A DNA stretch of 64,000 nt from Candidatus Hinthialibacter antarcticus (lineage in GTDB: Bacteria; Hinthialibacterota; Hinthialibacteria; Hinthialibacterales; Hinthialibacteraceae), in the NCBI GenBank assembly GCA_030765645.1, contig JAVCCE010000004.1, positions 31,266-95,265 on the forward strand. Reading direction: 5' to 3'. Numbering within the stretch: the first letter of the stretch is position 1; each line of letters opens with the position of its first letter. Under the pieces are notes generated by a model. That model saw nothing but the letters and a program-made list of their open reading frames with translations. It did no database searches and was not told the DNA's origin. A program made the position numbers and the translations under genes. Positions 24,195 to 32,737 of the stretch are shown here, in pieces.

Positions 24195-25466
24195 TTATGA
24201 CTGCGTAATTTCACTCACATCTAATAAGTACATTTGCCGTCCGTCGTTGTGGCGCGAGTCGATGCAAACCAGCCGTCCGTCGCGGCTCCAACCCGGGTGC
24301 AAGTCGCAACGGGTTTCGCCCCGTGATTCGGGCGCCTGATAAAAACGCCCCAGTTTGATCAGTTTCTTGTCTTGAGGACGATAGAGCATCAAGTTTTGCA
24401 TGCGCTCATTGTCGGGGTAGGTATCGACCAAGACCCATTGCTGGTCAGGCGAATAGGTGCAATGTCCGTCGCGCATCAACACGCCGTCGCCAATGACGGA
24501 CACGACATCGGTTTTGTCTGTGTATAAATGGAAGCGGTCGCCCGGTTGAGGCTCTCGCGACCACGCCAAAATTTGCGCATCGTTTTTCCAGATGAAATGC
24601 GAGACCATATCATGGTCGGCGATGCAATATAAATTGCCGCCGTCCGCGTCCGCCGTAAACATGCGGGTATACCAGCTGCGCCGCCCGTTGACGGTGCGCT
24701 CCCAGCGATGCAAAAAGATAAAGCGCTCGCCGGTGGGGCTAAACAGCAAATGGTTGAACCAATGTTTGGCGCCGCGCATGGTCTCGTTGGGTTTAAAACC
24801 CGCGATCTGGTCGAGTGAAACAATCAGCCGCCAGGCGCCGGTATCGAGCGCCATTTGATAGATGCCGTCATCTTTGGGCTGCGAGTCATCCTGCCACGGG
24901 TCGGCGGGGCCGTTATAGCCATATCCCGGGCGGGTCACGCCCAGCCGCGCAAAGTTGGGGCAGACCGCGTTCTTTCCATCTGGACTGACCGCGTAGATGG
25001 GCTTGGGCAGCGCGCGCTGTTCGCCTGTCTTTACATTCTGAATTACAGCCTGATAGCCGCCGTCGATGCGGGCGTTATAAATTACGGTATCGGTGGAGCC
25101 GGGCAGCCATTGCAACATGCAGCCCTGCTGCCAACACCACGCGCTTGATGAACCGAACTCAATCCATTCGTCATTGTTTTTGACATCCACCATCCCCAGG
25201 CGAATGGCTTCATCCGGTTTCGGCGTACGGTCGTTAAACTCAACCTGCATCCCCAAGGCATAGCGGTTGGTCGCGTCAAACTGCAATTTGTCGTAATAGC
25301 CAAACCAGTGCGACTTTGGCCCCCGGGTTATCGCGCGAAATGGAACATGCGCCTCGAAGCGCGTTTCCGGCGCGGTGTAAGAAACTTGTGGAAAGGCGGA
25401 TGCGCCTGCAGCGCAAACGCCCGCAGCAACAAATTGCCTACGTGACAGATTCATTTGAGTTTTCAT
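24195..25466 (-). CDS. Tat-exported beta-propeller protein (oligogalacturonate-lyase-like fold)
   Basis: A 423-residue protein with a twin-arginine signal (NLSRRQFVAAGVCAAGASAF). The body has propeller-type repeats with W and D/H-rich motifs: GYYDKLQFD, YAVSPDGKNAVCPNF, HWFNHLLFSPTGERFIFLHRW, MVSHFIWKNDAQILAWS, GHCTYSPDQQWVLVDTYPD, CDLHPGWSRDGRLVCIDSRH. These histidine-bearing blades recall oligogalacturonate lyases and WD40-like PD40 proteins found in Planctomycetes and Lentisphaerae. AGGGG precedes ATG 25466. It is in an operon with TrkH upstream and gmk downstream. The enzymatic role is inferred only. Confidence 0.7.
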   Translation of the reverse strand: MKTQMNLSRRQFVAAGVCAAGASAFPQVSYTAPETRFEAHVPFRAITRGPKSHWFGYYDKLQFDATNRYALGMQVEFNDRTPKPDEAIRLGMVDVKNNDEWIEFGSSSAWCWQQGCMLQWLPGSTDTVIYNARIDGGYQAVIQNVKTGEQRALPKPIYAVSPDGKNAVCPNFARLGVTRPGYGYNGPADPWQDDSQPKDDGIYQMALDTGAWRLIVSLDQIAGFKPNETMRGAKHWFNHLLFSPTGERFIFLHRWERTVNGRRSWYTRMFTADADGGNLYCIADHDMVSHFIWKNDAQILAWSREPQPGDRFHLYTDKTDVVSVIGDGVLMRDGHCTYSPDQQWVLVDTYPDNERMQNLMLYRPQDKKLIKLGRFYQAPESRGETRCDLHPGWSRDGRLVCIDSRHNDGRQMYLLDVSEITQS

Positions 25467-25484
25467 AGCATTTCCCCTAAAAAA

Positions 25485-27023
25485 TCATCGCCGCCAAAAA
25501 TCAGGCGCCGTCAGAATTAATACCGAATAAAATTCCAAGCGGCCCACGACCATACAAAACGTCAACCACCATTTTATCAGAATCGGCAGCCCCGCATAGT
25601 TATCATAGGGGCCGACCGCGCCCAAACCGGGGCCGATGTTAAATAAACACGCAGCGGTAGCGGTCATCGACGTGACGAAGTCGATTCCATGCGCGGATAA
25701 GATGCCAATCGAAACAATAAACACCGCCGTCGCCAAAATAAAAAACCCGCTGATGCCGCTGAGCACTTTGTCCGGCACGGTCTTCTCATCCATTTTGATC
25801 ATCACCACTGCGGCGGGGTAGAGCAAGCGGTACATCTCCCGGTAGGCGATCTTGGCTAACAACACGATCCGCACCACCTTGATCCCGCCGCCGGTGGAGC
25901 CTGCGCAGCCGCCGACGAACATCAGCAAAAATAGCCCCATCTGCGCGAGCGGGTGCCAGACCTCAAAATCCGCTGTCGCGAACCCGGTGGTCGTCATAAT
26001 CGACGCCGCCTGAAACAGCCCGTGTTCCAATGAAGAAAGCACGCTCGGTTGATCGCCGTTCTGATACACGAGAAACGTCAAACCAAGCGTCGCGATGAGA
26101 ATGATCGAGAAGTAGGCGCGAAACTCGGCGCTCTTCCAATAGATATTGGTTTGCCCTTTGAGGAACCGGTAGTGCAGCGCGAAGTTGGCCCCGGCGAGAA
26201 CCATAAAAAACGAAATCACATAGTTAATCGCCGGGCTTTGATAGCCGCTCACGCTTTGCGCATGAGTTGAAAAACCTCCGGTCGCGACCGTACCGAACGA
26301 ATGACACAACGCATCGAAGACGGTCATCCCACAAAACCACAACGCGGCGGTCTGTAAGAGCGTCAGCAAAATGTAGACTTTGGATAACGTCATTGCGGTG
26401 TCGGCGATGCGCGGCTTGAGGCGGTCTTGCACCGGGCCGGGCGCTTCGGTCCGGAACAGCTGCATCCCCCCGGCGCCGATCAGCGGCAGAATCGCCAGCG
26501 ACAGAACAATGATGCCCATCCCGCCCAGCCAATGGGTGGTGCTGCGCCAAAACATAATGCCGTGCGGCTGGTTGAAATCCGTCAACACGCTGGCCCCGGT
26601 GGTGGTCAGGCCTGAGAGCGATTCAAACACGCTATTGCTGAACGACAACCATAGCCCCGCCGCCGCATTGGCCGGCGTAATCTCCGCGAAGGTTTGCGCA
26701 AAAAATGCGGCGTCATTCGCTGGGGCCTGCGGGGCAAAAGTTTGCGCAAAGAAAAACGGCAGCGCTCCAAACAGCCCGCACAAAAACCACCCGCCGGTGA
26801 CGATGAGAAATCCGTCGCGCGGGGTGATGTCGTCCGTCTGATCGTCTGGTTTATGAGTCACCGCCAGCGAAGCGCCCACAAGAGCCGTCGCCAACATCGC
26901 CAGCGCAATCGCCTTATCGCCGCCGTCGCCGTAAATGTACGAGACCAGCAACGACGGCGCCATGCTCACGCTGAAGAACACCAAAATCCAACCAAGAACA
27001 AAAATCACTAAGCGGTATTGCAA
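25485..27023 (-). CDS. trkH: TrkH-family potassium uptake protein
   Basis: A 512-residue membrane subunit of a Trk/Ktr potassium system, with four pore repeats. Visible selectivity-loop regions are SLSGLTTTGASVL, HSFGTVATGGFST, ASIMTTTGFATAD and ACLFNIGPGLGAVGPYDNY, plus the GGCAGSTGGGIKV segment. The NAD-binding TrkA/KtrA gating subunit is not in the window. The start is TTG 27023, six bases after GGAGG; the longer frame is translated repeat P, which sits in the leader. It heads the minus-strand operon ending with the HDAC gene. Confidence 0.92.
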   Translation of the reverse strand: MQYRLVIFVLGWILVFFSVSMAPSLLVSYIYGDGGDKAIALAMLATALVGASLAVTHKPDDQTDDITPRDGFLIVTGGWFLCGLFGALPFFFAQTFAPQAPANDAAFFAQTFAEITPANAAAGLWLSFSNSVFESLSGLTTTGASVLTDFNQPHGIMFWRSTTHWLGGMGIIVLSLAILPLIGAGGMQLFRTEAPGPVQDRLKPRIADTAMTLSKVYILLTLLQTAALWFCGMTVFDALCHSFGTVATGGFSTHAQSVSGYQSPAINYVISFFMVLAGANFALHYRFLKGQTNIYWKSAEFRAYFSIILIATLGLTFLVYQNGDQPSVLSSLEHGLFQAASIMTTTGFATADFEVWHPLAQMGLFLLMFVGGCAGSTGGGIKVVRIVLLAKIAYREMYRLLYPAAVVMIKMDEKTVPDKVLSGISGFFILATAVFIVSIGILSAHGIDFVTSMTATAACLFNIGPGLGAVGPYDNYAGLPILIKWWLTFCMVVGRLEFYSVLILTAPDFWRR

Positions 27024-27045
27024 ACAAATCCTCCAGGGCGATTCT

Positions 27046-27069
27046 GGTGGGTTAAGAACCCACCCTACA
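27046..27069. repeat. Dispersed palindrome family P, copy 2 (trkH leader)
   Basis: Identical in arms and tail to 7568-7591. It lies about 25 bp upstream of the trkH start, so it would be transcribed as a hairpin in that leader. Confidence 0.8.
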
Positions 27070-27087
27070 AACGAACTCAACTTACAA

Positions 27088-27130
27088 AACCTGCTCCCTC
27101 TCCTACTGGGAGAGGGTTGGGGAGAGGGTT
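27088..27130. repeat. Dispersed palindrome family R, copy
   Basis: CTCCCTCTCCTACTGGGAG followed by AGGGTTGGGGAGAGGG. Same family as 10741 in the opposite orientation. Confidence 0.65.
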
Positions 27131-27236
27131 AATAAATTGCGCTTGTCGCAAGGCGGGTTAAAACCCACCATGCATTCGTGTCATCGCGAGCGCACCATTT
27201 AATTCACTGAAAACCAGGGCGCAGCACGCTGCGCCC

Positions 27237-27293
27237 GAATCCCCCCTGGCGTTTTCAGCGCCTACCCCCCTTATTAAGGGGGGTAGGGGGGAT
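27237..27293. repeat. Dispersed palindrome family Q, copy
   Basis: AATCCCCCCTGGCG, a GCGTTTTCAGCGC hairpin, then CCCCCCTTATTAAGGGGGG and TAGGGGGGATC. It can fold into nested hairpins. Confidence 0.75.
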
Positions 27294-27313
27294 CAACAAT
27301 TGAGAGCATGTCT

Positions 27314-27352
27314 CAATAGCCCGCACCGACGCGAAAAGAGATGCACCCAAGC
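27314..27352. repeat. Half-copy of element family S
   Basis: AATAGCCCGCACCGACGCGA followed by AAAGAGATGCACCCAAGCC. It corresponds to the reverse complement of the left half of full S copies. Confidence 0.55.
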
Positions 27353-27706
27353 CGATGCTATTCTACGATTCAATACCACACGCTTAAGTATAAACCCGAA
27401 CCGCCTCCACGGAATCAGCCGCAGCTCATTCAATCTTAAATTATTCAATCGAGCGTAACGAAACTCCGGTTCATCCGTTAGCCTTTGGGCGAATATGGCT
27501 GACGGATAGGCTCCCTGAATTCACAACGGGATATGCTATACTTAATTGCTTATAGTAGTTGCCAGTATTATGTGCAGATTGAGTTTCCGTAACGGTATCT
27601 ATCGCTGAGCCCTACGGGCGCACTTTACGCACATATTTACGACAAACGCTCTAACGCCTAATTTTACAAAAATCGGCGCGCCGTGACTACGCCGTCAGGA
27701 TTCAAT

Positions 27707-30277
27707 ATGTCAGCCGTTCAATATGTCCTCAAAAAAATCTTTGGAACCAAACAACAACGCGACATGCGCCGCTACGCCCCGATGGTGGAGGCGGTCAACA
27801 GCCTCGAAGAATGGGCGAAAGGCCTCTCCGACGGCGACCTGTGCGCTCAAACCGACGCATTCCGCCAAAAATTGAGCGAAGGCGAGACTCTCGACGACGT
27901 GCTTCCCGAAGCCTTCGCCGTGGTGCGTGAAACTTCGGTGCGCGTGTTGAAAATGCGCCATTTTGACGTGCAACTCATCGGCGGTATGGTGTTGTATGAA
28001 GGCAAAATCGCTGAAATGGCCACGGGCGAAGGTAAGACGCTGGCCGCGACCCTGCCTGCGTACCTCCACGGCCTGAGCGGAAAAGGCGTCCATATCGTCA
28101 CCGTTAACGATTACCTCGCCAAGCGCGACCGCGAGTGGATGGGGCCGCTGTTTGAATTTCTGGGCCTCACCGTCGGCACCATTCAACACGACCTCGATTT
28201 TGACGAACGCCGCGCCGCCTACGCCTGCGACATTACCTATGGAACCAATAACGAATTCGGCTTCGACTACCTTCGCGACAACATGGCCATCGCCAAAGAA
28301 CATTGCGTTCAACGCAACCTCAACTTTGGCATCGTTGATGAAGTCGACAGCATTTTAGTTGATGAAGCCCGCACCCCGCTCATTATCTCCGGCCCCGCCG
28401 ACGCCTCCACCGAAAAATACGGCGTAGTCGATAAAGTCGTTCGCCGACTCAAACTCGATGAGGATTTCACCGTCGATGAAAAAGATCAGGTGGTCTCTTT
28501 AACAGAAGAAGGCCAGGAAAACATCCAAAAGATGCTCAACGTCAGCATCTATGACGAACAAAATCTCGACTTGGTCCACCATGTCAATCAATCGTTGAAG
28601 GCGCATTACCTGTTCAAACTCGATGACCGTTACATGATCGAAGACGGCGAAGTGGTCATCGTCGATGAATTCACCGGACGCAAGATGCCGGGCCGCCGCT
28701 ATAGCGATGGGCTGCATCAAGCCATCGAAGCCAAAGAAGGCCTTAAAGTCCAGCGCGAAAACCAGACGCTGGCGACCATTACGTTTCAGAATTACTTTCG
28801 TTTATATGAAGTGCTCTCCGGCATGACCGGCACCGCCGACACTGAAGCCGAAGAGTTTATGGAAATCTATAAACTCGAAGTGGTGGTCATCCCCACCAAC
28901 CGCCCCATGGCGCGAGCGGACCATCCCGACGCGGTCTACAAAACCATCCGTGAGAAAGACGTCGCCCTCGCTGACGAAATCGAAGAATGCCACAAAAACG
29001 GCCAGCCCGCGCTGGTGGGCACCGTCTCGATTGAAAAGTCAGAAAAAGTCTCGTCGCTGCTCAAAAAGCGCGGCATCAAACATCACGTGCTCAACGCCAA
29101 GTTCCACGAACGCGAAGCCGAAATCATCGCCGGAGCGGGCCAATCCGGCGCAGTCACTATCGCCACCAACATGGCGGGCCGCGGCACCGACATCAAACTC
29201 GGCGAAGGCGTCATCGAAGCGGGCGGGCTGCACATCATCGGCACCGAGCGCCACGAATCTCGCCGCATCGACAACCAGCTGCGCGGACGCGCGGGCCGCC
29301 AGGGCGACCCCGGTTCGTCGCGGTTCTTTTTATCGCTCGAAGACGACCTGATGCGCATCTTCGGCGGCGAGCGCATCAAAGGCCTCGCTGAGCGCTTTGG
29401 CATGGAAGAGGGCGAGGTGCTCGAACACGGCATGGTGTCGAAAGCCATCGCCAACGCCCAGAAGCGCGTCGAAGGGCACAACTTCGATATCCGAAAACAC
29501 ATCCTCAAATATGACGACGTGATGAACAAACAGCGCGAGGTCATCTACGGCATCCGCCAGGACCTGCTGCAAGGCGAAGACCCCAAAGACCACTTCTGGG
29601 GCATGACCGAAGAGGTCATCGACTACGTTATCGACATTTCCATCAACGATCCGCGCGACGCCGAAGCCTGGCAGCCCGAACTGCTCAAAGACAATCTGCG
29701 CAATTTTTTCGGCATCCCCGTCCCGTTCGGCAGAGAGGTGTTGGATTGGGTGGGCATTAAAAACGGCATGACCGGCGAGGAAATGTTTGACGCCGTCAAA
29801 GCCAAAGTGACAGAGCGCTTCGACGAACGCATGGAGAAATTCGGCTCCGACTTAGGCCGTTGGCTGATGTCGGTCATCATGCTGCGCACGGTTGACTCGC
29901 GCTGGAAAGAACACCTCTACACCATGGACCACCTGAAAGATTCGGTCGGTCTGCGCGCCTACGGTCAAAAAGACCCGCTTCAGGAATATCAAAAAGAAGG
30001 CTTCGCGATGTTTGAGCAGATGTACTCCAGCATCCAACATCAGAGCGTGACCAACTGGTTCTATGTCGAAGTCGCCGACCGCACCCAGGCCGAGCAGTTG
30101 CGCCCCAAACAACAGGTGACGTCGACCAACCAGGGACAGAGCGCAGCGTCAGCGGGCAAAGGCGGCGGACGCGGAAAAGCCGGGCGTCAGAAAATCAAAG
30201 TGAACGATCCCTGTCCTTGCGGCAGCGGCAAGAAATACAAAAAATGCTGCATGCTCAAAGAAGCCGCCCGAACGTAA
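27707..30277 (+). CDS. secA: Preprotein translocase ATPase SecA
   Basis: The motor of the Sec export pathway, 856 residues. Domains in order: N-terminal LKKIFGTKQQRDMRRY, NBD1 Walker A (MATGEGKT) and Walker B region (VDEVDSILVDEARTPLIISG), a preprotein-crosslinking domain with VDEFTGRKMPGRRYSDG, NBD2 with TNMAGRGTDIKLG and QLRGRAGRQGDPGSS, the helical scaffold and wing, and a C-terminal Cys-rich SEC-C zinc tail (DPCPCGSGKKYKKCC). The start at 27707 has AGGA upstream and matches the family N-terminus; GTG 27683 is an alternative. It is monocistronic, with palindrome P just after the stop. Confidence 0.98.
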   Translation: MSAVQYVLKKIFGTKQQRDMRRYAPMVEAVNSLEEWAKGLSDGDLCAQTDAFRQKLSEGETLDDVLPEAFAVVRETSVRVLKMRHFDVQLIGGMVLYEGKIAEMATGEGKTLAATLPAYLHGLSGKGVHIVTVNDYLAKRDREWMGPLFEFLGLTVGTIQHDLDFDERRAAYACDITYGTNNEFGFDYLRDNMAIAKEHCVQRNLNFGIVDEVDSILVDEARTPLIISGPADASTEKYGVVDKVVRRLKLDEDFTVDEKDQVVSLTEEGQENIQKMLNVSIYDEQNLDLVHHVNQSLKAHYLFKLDDRYMIEDGEVVIVDEFTGRKMPGRRYSDGLHQAIEAKEGLKVQRENQTLATITFQNYFRLYEVLSGMTGTADTEAEEFMEIYKLEVVVIPTNRPMARADHPDAVYKTIREKDVALADEIEECHKNGQPALVGTVSIEKSEKVSSLLKKRGIKHHVLNAKFHEREAEIIAGAGQSGAVTIATNMAGRGTDIKLGEGVIEAGGLHIIGTERHESRRIDNQLRGRAGRQGDPGSSRFFLSLEDDLMRIFGGERIKGLAERFGMEEGEVLEHGMVSKAIANAQKRVEGHNFDIRKHILKYDDVMNKQREVIYGIRQDLLQGEDPKDHFWGMTEEVIDYVIDISINDPRDAEAWQPELLKDNLRNFFGIPVPFGREVLDWVGIKNGMTGEEMFDAVKAKVTERFDERMEKFGSDLGRWLMSVIMLRTVDSRWKEHLYTMDHLKDSVGLRAYGQKDPLQEYQKEGFAMFEQMYSSIQHQSVTNWFYVEVADRTQAEQLRPKQQVTSTNQGQSAASAGKGGGRGKAGRQKIKVNDPCPCGSGKKYKKCCMLKEAART

Positions 30278-30286
30278 GATTTGTAT

Positions 30287-30310
30287 TGTAGGGTGGGTTC
30301 TTAACCCACC
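30287..30310. repeat. Dispersed palindrome family P, copy 3
   Basis: Reverse orientation of 7568-7591, ten bases after the secA stop and 24 bases before the antitoxin start. It may serve as the end of the secA transcript. Confidence 0.8.
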
Positions 30311-30334
30311 GAGAAAACGGTGGAGGTAGACGCT

Positions 30335-30520
30335 GTGGCTACCAAAAAGCAAGAAATACTCGACTTGGTTTCATCCATGCCTGATGACGCTGACTATGAC
30401 GACGTCATGGCAAAACTCTATTTTAAACAAACAGTCGAGAATAGCCTGAATGAGATAGACCAAAACAAAACGGTTTCTCACGACCAAGCCAAAGCGCGCC
30501 TCTCAAAATGGATTCAATAA
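30335..30520 (+). CDS. Antitoxin of a ParE-type toxin-antitoxin pair
   Basis: A 61-residue protein starting at GTG 30335, eight bases after GGAGG. It has the form of small antitoxins paired with ParE toxins: an N-terminal helix KKQEILDLVSSMPDDADYDDVMAKLYF and a C-terminal segment ending SHDQAKARLSKWI, where the cognate toxin would bind. Its stop overlaps the following toxin start by 13 bases, the usual arrangement. The toxin is truncated, so the antitoxin no longer has a complete local partner. Confidence 0.65.
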   Translation: MATKKQEILDLVSSMPDDADYDDVMAKLYFKQTVENSLNEIDQNKTVSHDQAKARLSKWIQ

Positions 30521-30675
30521 ATACGATCGTCTGGACAGAGAGAGGGATTGAAAGTCTTGAATCCATCGCTGAATTTATTTCAAAAGATTCAGTCTATTAT
30601 GCAAGCCAATTGGTGAAGAAAATCCTTGAAGCAATTGACAGGTTGCAAAAATTCCCACAAATAGGCCGAAATCGA
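30508..30675 (+). pseudogene. Truncated ParE/RelE-family toxin
   Basis: About 55 residues match the N-terminal half of ParE toxins: VWTERGIESLESIAEFISKDS, YASQLVKKILEAIDRLQKFPQIGR. Homology stops abruptly near 30672. Beyond that the frame is only the antisense of the neighbouring pilin-like gene, so the catalytic/gyrase-binding C-terminal strands are lost. The breakpoint lies within about 12 bp of the stop of the convergent gene. Confidence 0.7.
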
Positions 30676-30684
30676 ACGTTTCTC

Positions 30685-31413
30685 TTACTCCGTCGCGCTC
30701 TGCACATCGCGGCATTTTGTCCAGTCTTTCCATTCGAGAGGAGCGCGGCCTTCGCGCATCGCCGGGTTTGCGAGACCGGCGGGTTTGATGCGCCACCCCA
30801 GGTCGTAACTGGTTTTGATGATCGCCCCGTTGCTGTTCAGGCCATTGCTCAGATCATACAGAGGTAAGCGCAAGTCGGGTTTGACGAAGTCGTCTTCATC
30901 AAATTGAAACGGTCCTACCATCAAATGGTCCCAGCGCTCGTCCATCAATGAAAACTCGCCAAACCAGCCAATGACAGCGAAGAATTCAGGATACAACAAC
31001 AAAGAAAATTCGACCCGAATATCAATGTCAGGCAATTTTACTTCGGGATACTGCCGCGCAAATTCATCAATATTCACCTGCCGAAACAGATAATCGCCGA
31101 CATAGCGCATCTCGCCGTCAGGCATCGGAACCAGATGGCGAACGCTGCTTGATATCGTGTGCAGCGCATAACCGCCGTTTTGATTGTAGAGAGGGAACGA
31201 CGCATAGCCGCGGTCGATTTCGGCGAACACGCCGGGCGTAGTCGCAAGCATATCAGCGATGGAGCCGACCGTTTTTTCGACCGAGGCAATCTGTTGGGTC
31301 GATTGCGCGCGCATGAACTGAGGCAGCATTACCGTGAACAAAACGCTCACGACAGCGATGACGACAATGATTTCAATCCAAATGATCTGGTTACGGTTGT
31401 CCTTCCGGCTCAA
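30685..31413 (-). CDS. Pilin-like protein 2 with non-canonical processing site
   Basis: About 242 residues. The N-terminus NQIIWIEIIVVIAVVSVLFT followed by MLPQFMRAQSTQQIASVEKT mimics type IV prepilins (Glu at +5, hydrophobic helix, then the PNFLEAQ-type segment seen in candidate-phylum pilin families). Gln replaces the Gly normally found before the cleavage site. The rest is a globular domain rich in aromatic and acidic residues with no recognised family. The start is uncertain: TTG 31413 overlaps the upstream gene end by 23 bp; the longest frame starts at 31497. It follows a similar pilin-like gene and cbiM in the same direction. Membrane-anchored pseudopilin function is inferred. Confidence 0.55.
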   Translation of the reverse strand: MSRKDNRNQIIWIEIIVVIAVVSVLFTVMLPQFMRAQSTQQIASVEKTVGSIADMLATTPGVFAEIDRGYASFPLYNQNGGYALHTISSSVRHLVPMPDGEMRYVGDYLFRQVNIDEFARQYPEVKLPDIDIRVEFSLLLYPEFFAVIGWFGEFSLMDERWDHLMVGPFQFDEDDFVKPDLRLPLYDLSNGLNSNGAIIKTSYDLGWRIKPAGLANPAMREGRAPLEWKDWTKCRDVQSATE

Positions 31414-32011
31414 GAAAGGCAGGCCGCTTGCGCCATCCCGCTTGGTAACTGTCACGATACACGACTCCCGGATTACCCCAGCCATTGTTTGCGCCATAAA
31501 GCGGATAGCGAGGCTGCACCATATAATAGCCCTGCGCGTCTAATACAGGCGCAAAATACAAGTCGTCATTTTTAAAGGTTGCGCTCAAAAAGGAGCGGTC
31601 TGCTCCCAACCAAGCGTAGACGACAAATGAGACGTCTTCCGTCAACGTAAACACATCCACCCAGATTTCGACATCGCTGTTTTGAATGTCCGCAAGCGGA
31701 ATCCGTTTCTTGTCTAACCAAATACGATCATGATAGAGCGAAAGCGCAAAACTCGTTTGATCATTAACAAAATAACGCTCGCGCGACTTGGCCCACGCAT
31801 CATAAAAATACTGGCTGGCGCGAGAGCCGACTCCTTCATCGCTGGTTTCCGCATACGAACGGGCGATCTCATTCACAATCAGCTGCACTTCATTTAGTTT
31901 CGTCGCATTTTGGTTTCTGAAAAAATTGGGAAGCATTACGCCAAACAACGCAATAACAACGCCGATGACGATGCACGTTTCAATCCAATATCGTCGTTTC
32001 CATTTCGGCAT
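31391..32011 (-). CDS. Pilin-like protein 1 with non-canonical processing site
   Basis: A 206-residue protein. KRRYWIETCIVIGVVIALFG then VMLPNFFRNQNATKLNEVQL has the layout of a type IV prepilin (short basic leader, Glu in the helix, LPNFxxxQ segment), but no Gly precedes the helix. The C-terminal part (ending GNPGVVYRDSYQAGWRKRP) resembles the end of pilin-like protein 2, with its SYDLGWRIKP, so the two are paralogues. ATG 32011 is three bases after the cbiM stop, so it is cotranscribed. The family is not otherwise recognised. Confidence 0.58.
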   Translation of the reverse strand: MPKWKRRYWIETCIVIGVVIALFGVMLPNFFRNQNATKLNEVQLIVNEIARSYAETSDEGVGSRASQYFYDAWAKSRERYFVNDQTSFALSLYHDRIWLDKKRIPLADIQNSDVEIWVDVFTLTEDVSFVVYAWLGADRSFLSATFKNDDLYFAPVLDAQGYYMVQPRYPLYGANNGWGNPGVVYRDSYQAGWRKRPAFLEPEGQP

Positions 32012-32014
32012 TGT

Positions 32015-32620
32015 CTATTGCTCTACGCGCGCAACGAGTGAGGGCTGCACACGGTATAAGTAGGAGATGACGAAACCCGTCACTACGCCTTCGATAATCG
32101 CCACCGGCAGGTGCGCCAGAAACGCGAATTCCGCCAGGTAGCGAAATTCCTCGCCCGTCCAAAGCAACAGCAACATCCAAAACGCCCCGGTCAACAGCAC
32201 CGCAAAACCGCCCAACACACCGCCAATCACGGCGCGCCATTGCGGGCGCCAGCGGCACAGCCATTCATAGCCCTGCCAACAAATCAACGCGGGAACGCCG
32301 AACAGGCACACGTTGACGCCCAAAACGGTAAACCCGCCGTGCGACAACAACGCCGCCTGCAACGCCAACCCCACCGGAAACGCCATCAGCGCGCGCCGCC
32401 CCAACACAACGCCGATCAGCCCGTTAAACATCAGATGGACGCTGCCGACCGGCATCCGCAAATGCACCAGCGACGCCACAAAAAACGCGGCGGTGAACAA
32501 GGCGATGCGGGGAATTTCATCATCTTTGACTTTGTATGACGACCAGACAAACAGGCCGCCCGCTGCGGCGAACCCGCTTGCGAGCGCGGGCCATGATAAC
32601 AATCCATCCGACAAGTGCAT
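32015..32620 (-). CDS. cbiM: CbiM-type energy-coupling factor transporter S-component
   Basis: A 201-residue membrane protein of the CbiM/NikM family that captures cobalt or nickel for an ECF transporter. The N-terminus MHLSDGLLS keeps the metal-binding His at position 2. Other conserved parts are PVGSVHLMFNGLIGVVLG, ALLSHGGFTVLGVNVCLFG and HLPVAIIEGVVTGFVISYL. The partner genes for CbiN, CbiQ and the CbiO ATPase are missing here, and two pilin-like genes follow instead. No cobalamin riboswitch was recognised upstream. Confidence 0.88.
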   Translation of the reverse strand: MHLSDGLLSWPALASGFAAAGGLFVWSSYKVKDDEIPRIALFTAAFFVASLVHLRMPVGSVHLMFNGLIGVVLGRRALMAFPVGLALQAALLSHGGFTVLGVNVCLFGVPALICWQGYEWLCRWRPQWRAVIGGVLGGFAVLLTGAFWMLLLLWTGEEFRYLAEFAFLAHLPVAIIEGVVTGFVISYLYRVQPSLVARVEQ

Positions 32621-32737
32621 GGTTCGGCTTTCTTGGCTGTATTACTTACAGAAAAATCGTAACACGAAGTGCGGTTCGATTCAATCGGCGGACGGTGCTA
32701 TCATAATTGCATCCCATTCCCTCAAAAGAGGTTTACG

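Larger units (their letters stand above)
27070..27706. other. Divergent intergenic region between trkH and secA, packed with repeats
   Basis: No gene seen. From left to right: R repeat (27088), a degraded P-like GGGTTAAAACCCA near 27152, Q repeat (27237), S half-copy (27314), and a stem-loop at 27473-27507 (ATCCGTTAGCC/GGCTGACGGAT, one mismatch). A TATACT box near 27536 is a possible -10 for secA, but no good -35 is spaced to it. Confidence 0.6.

Noticed and set aside
27024..27080. N-terminal extension of TrkH
   Set aside because: It encodes palindrome P and a GGAGG ribosome site; TTG 27023 is the better start.
27400..27560. tRNA-like stem-loop upstream of secA
   Set aside because: One 11-bp stem is present but there is no cloverleaf, T-loop consensus or CCA.
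30676..30867. C-terminal part of the ParE-like frame
   Set aside because: It reads antisense through the pilin-like gene and has no toxin similarity.
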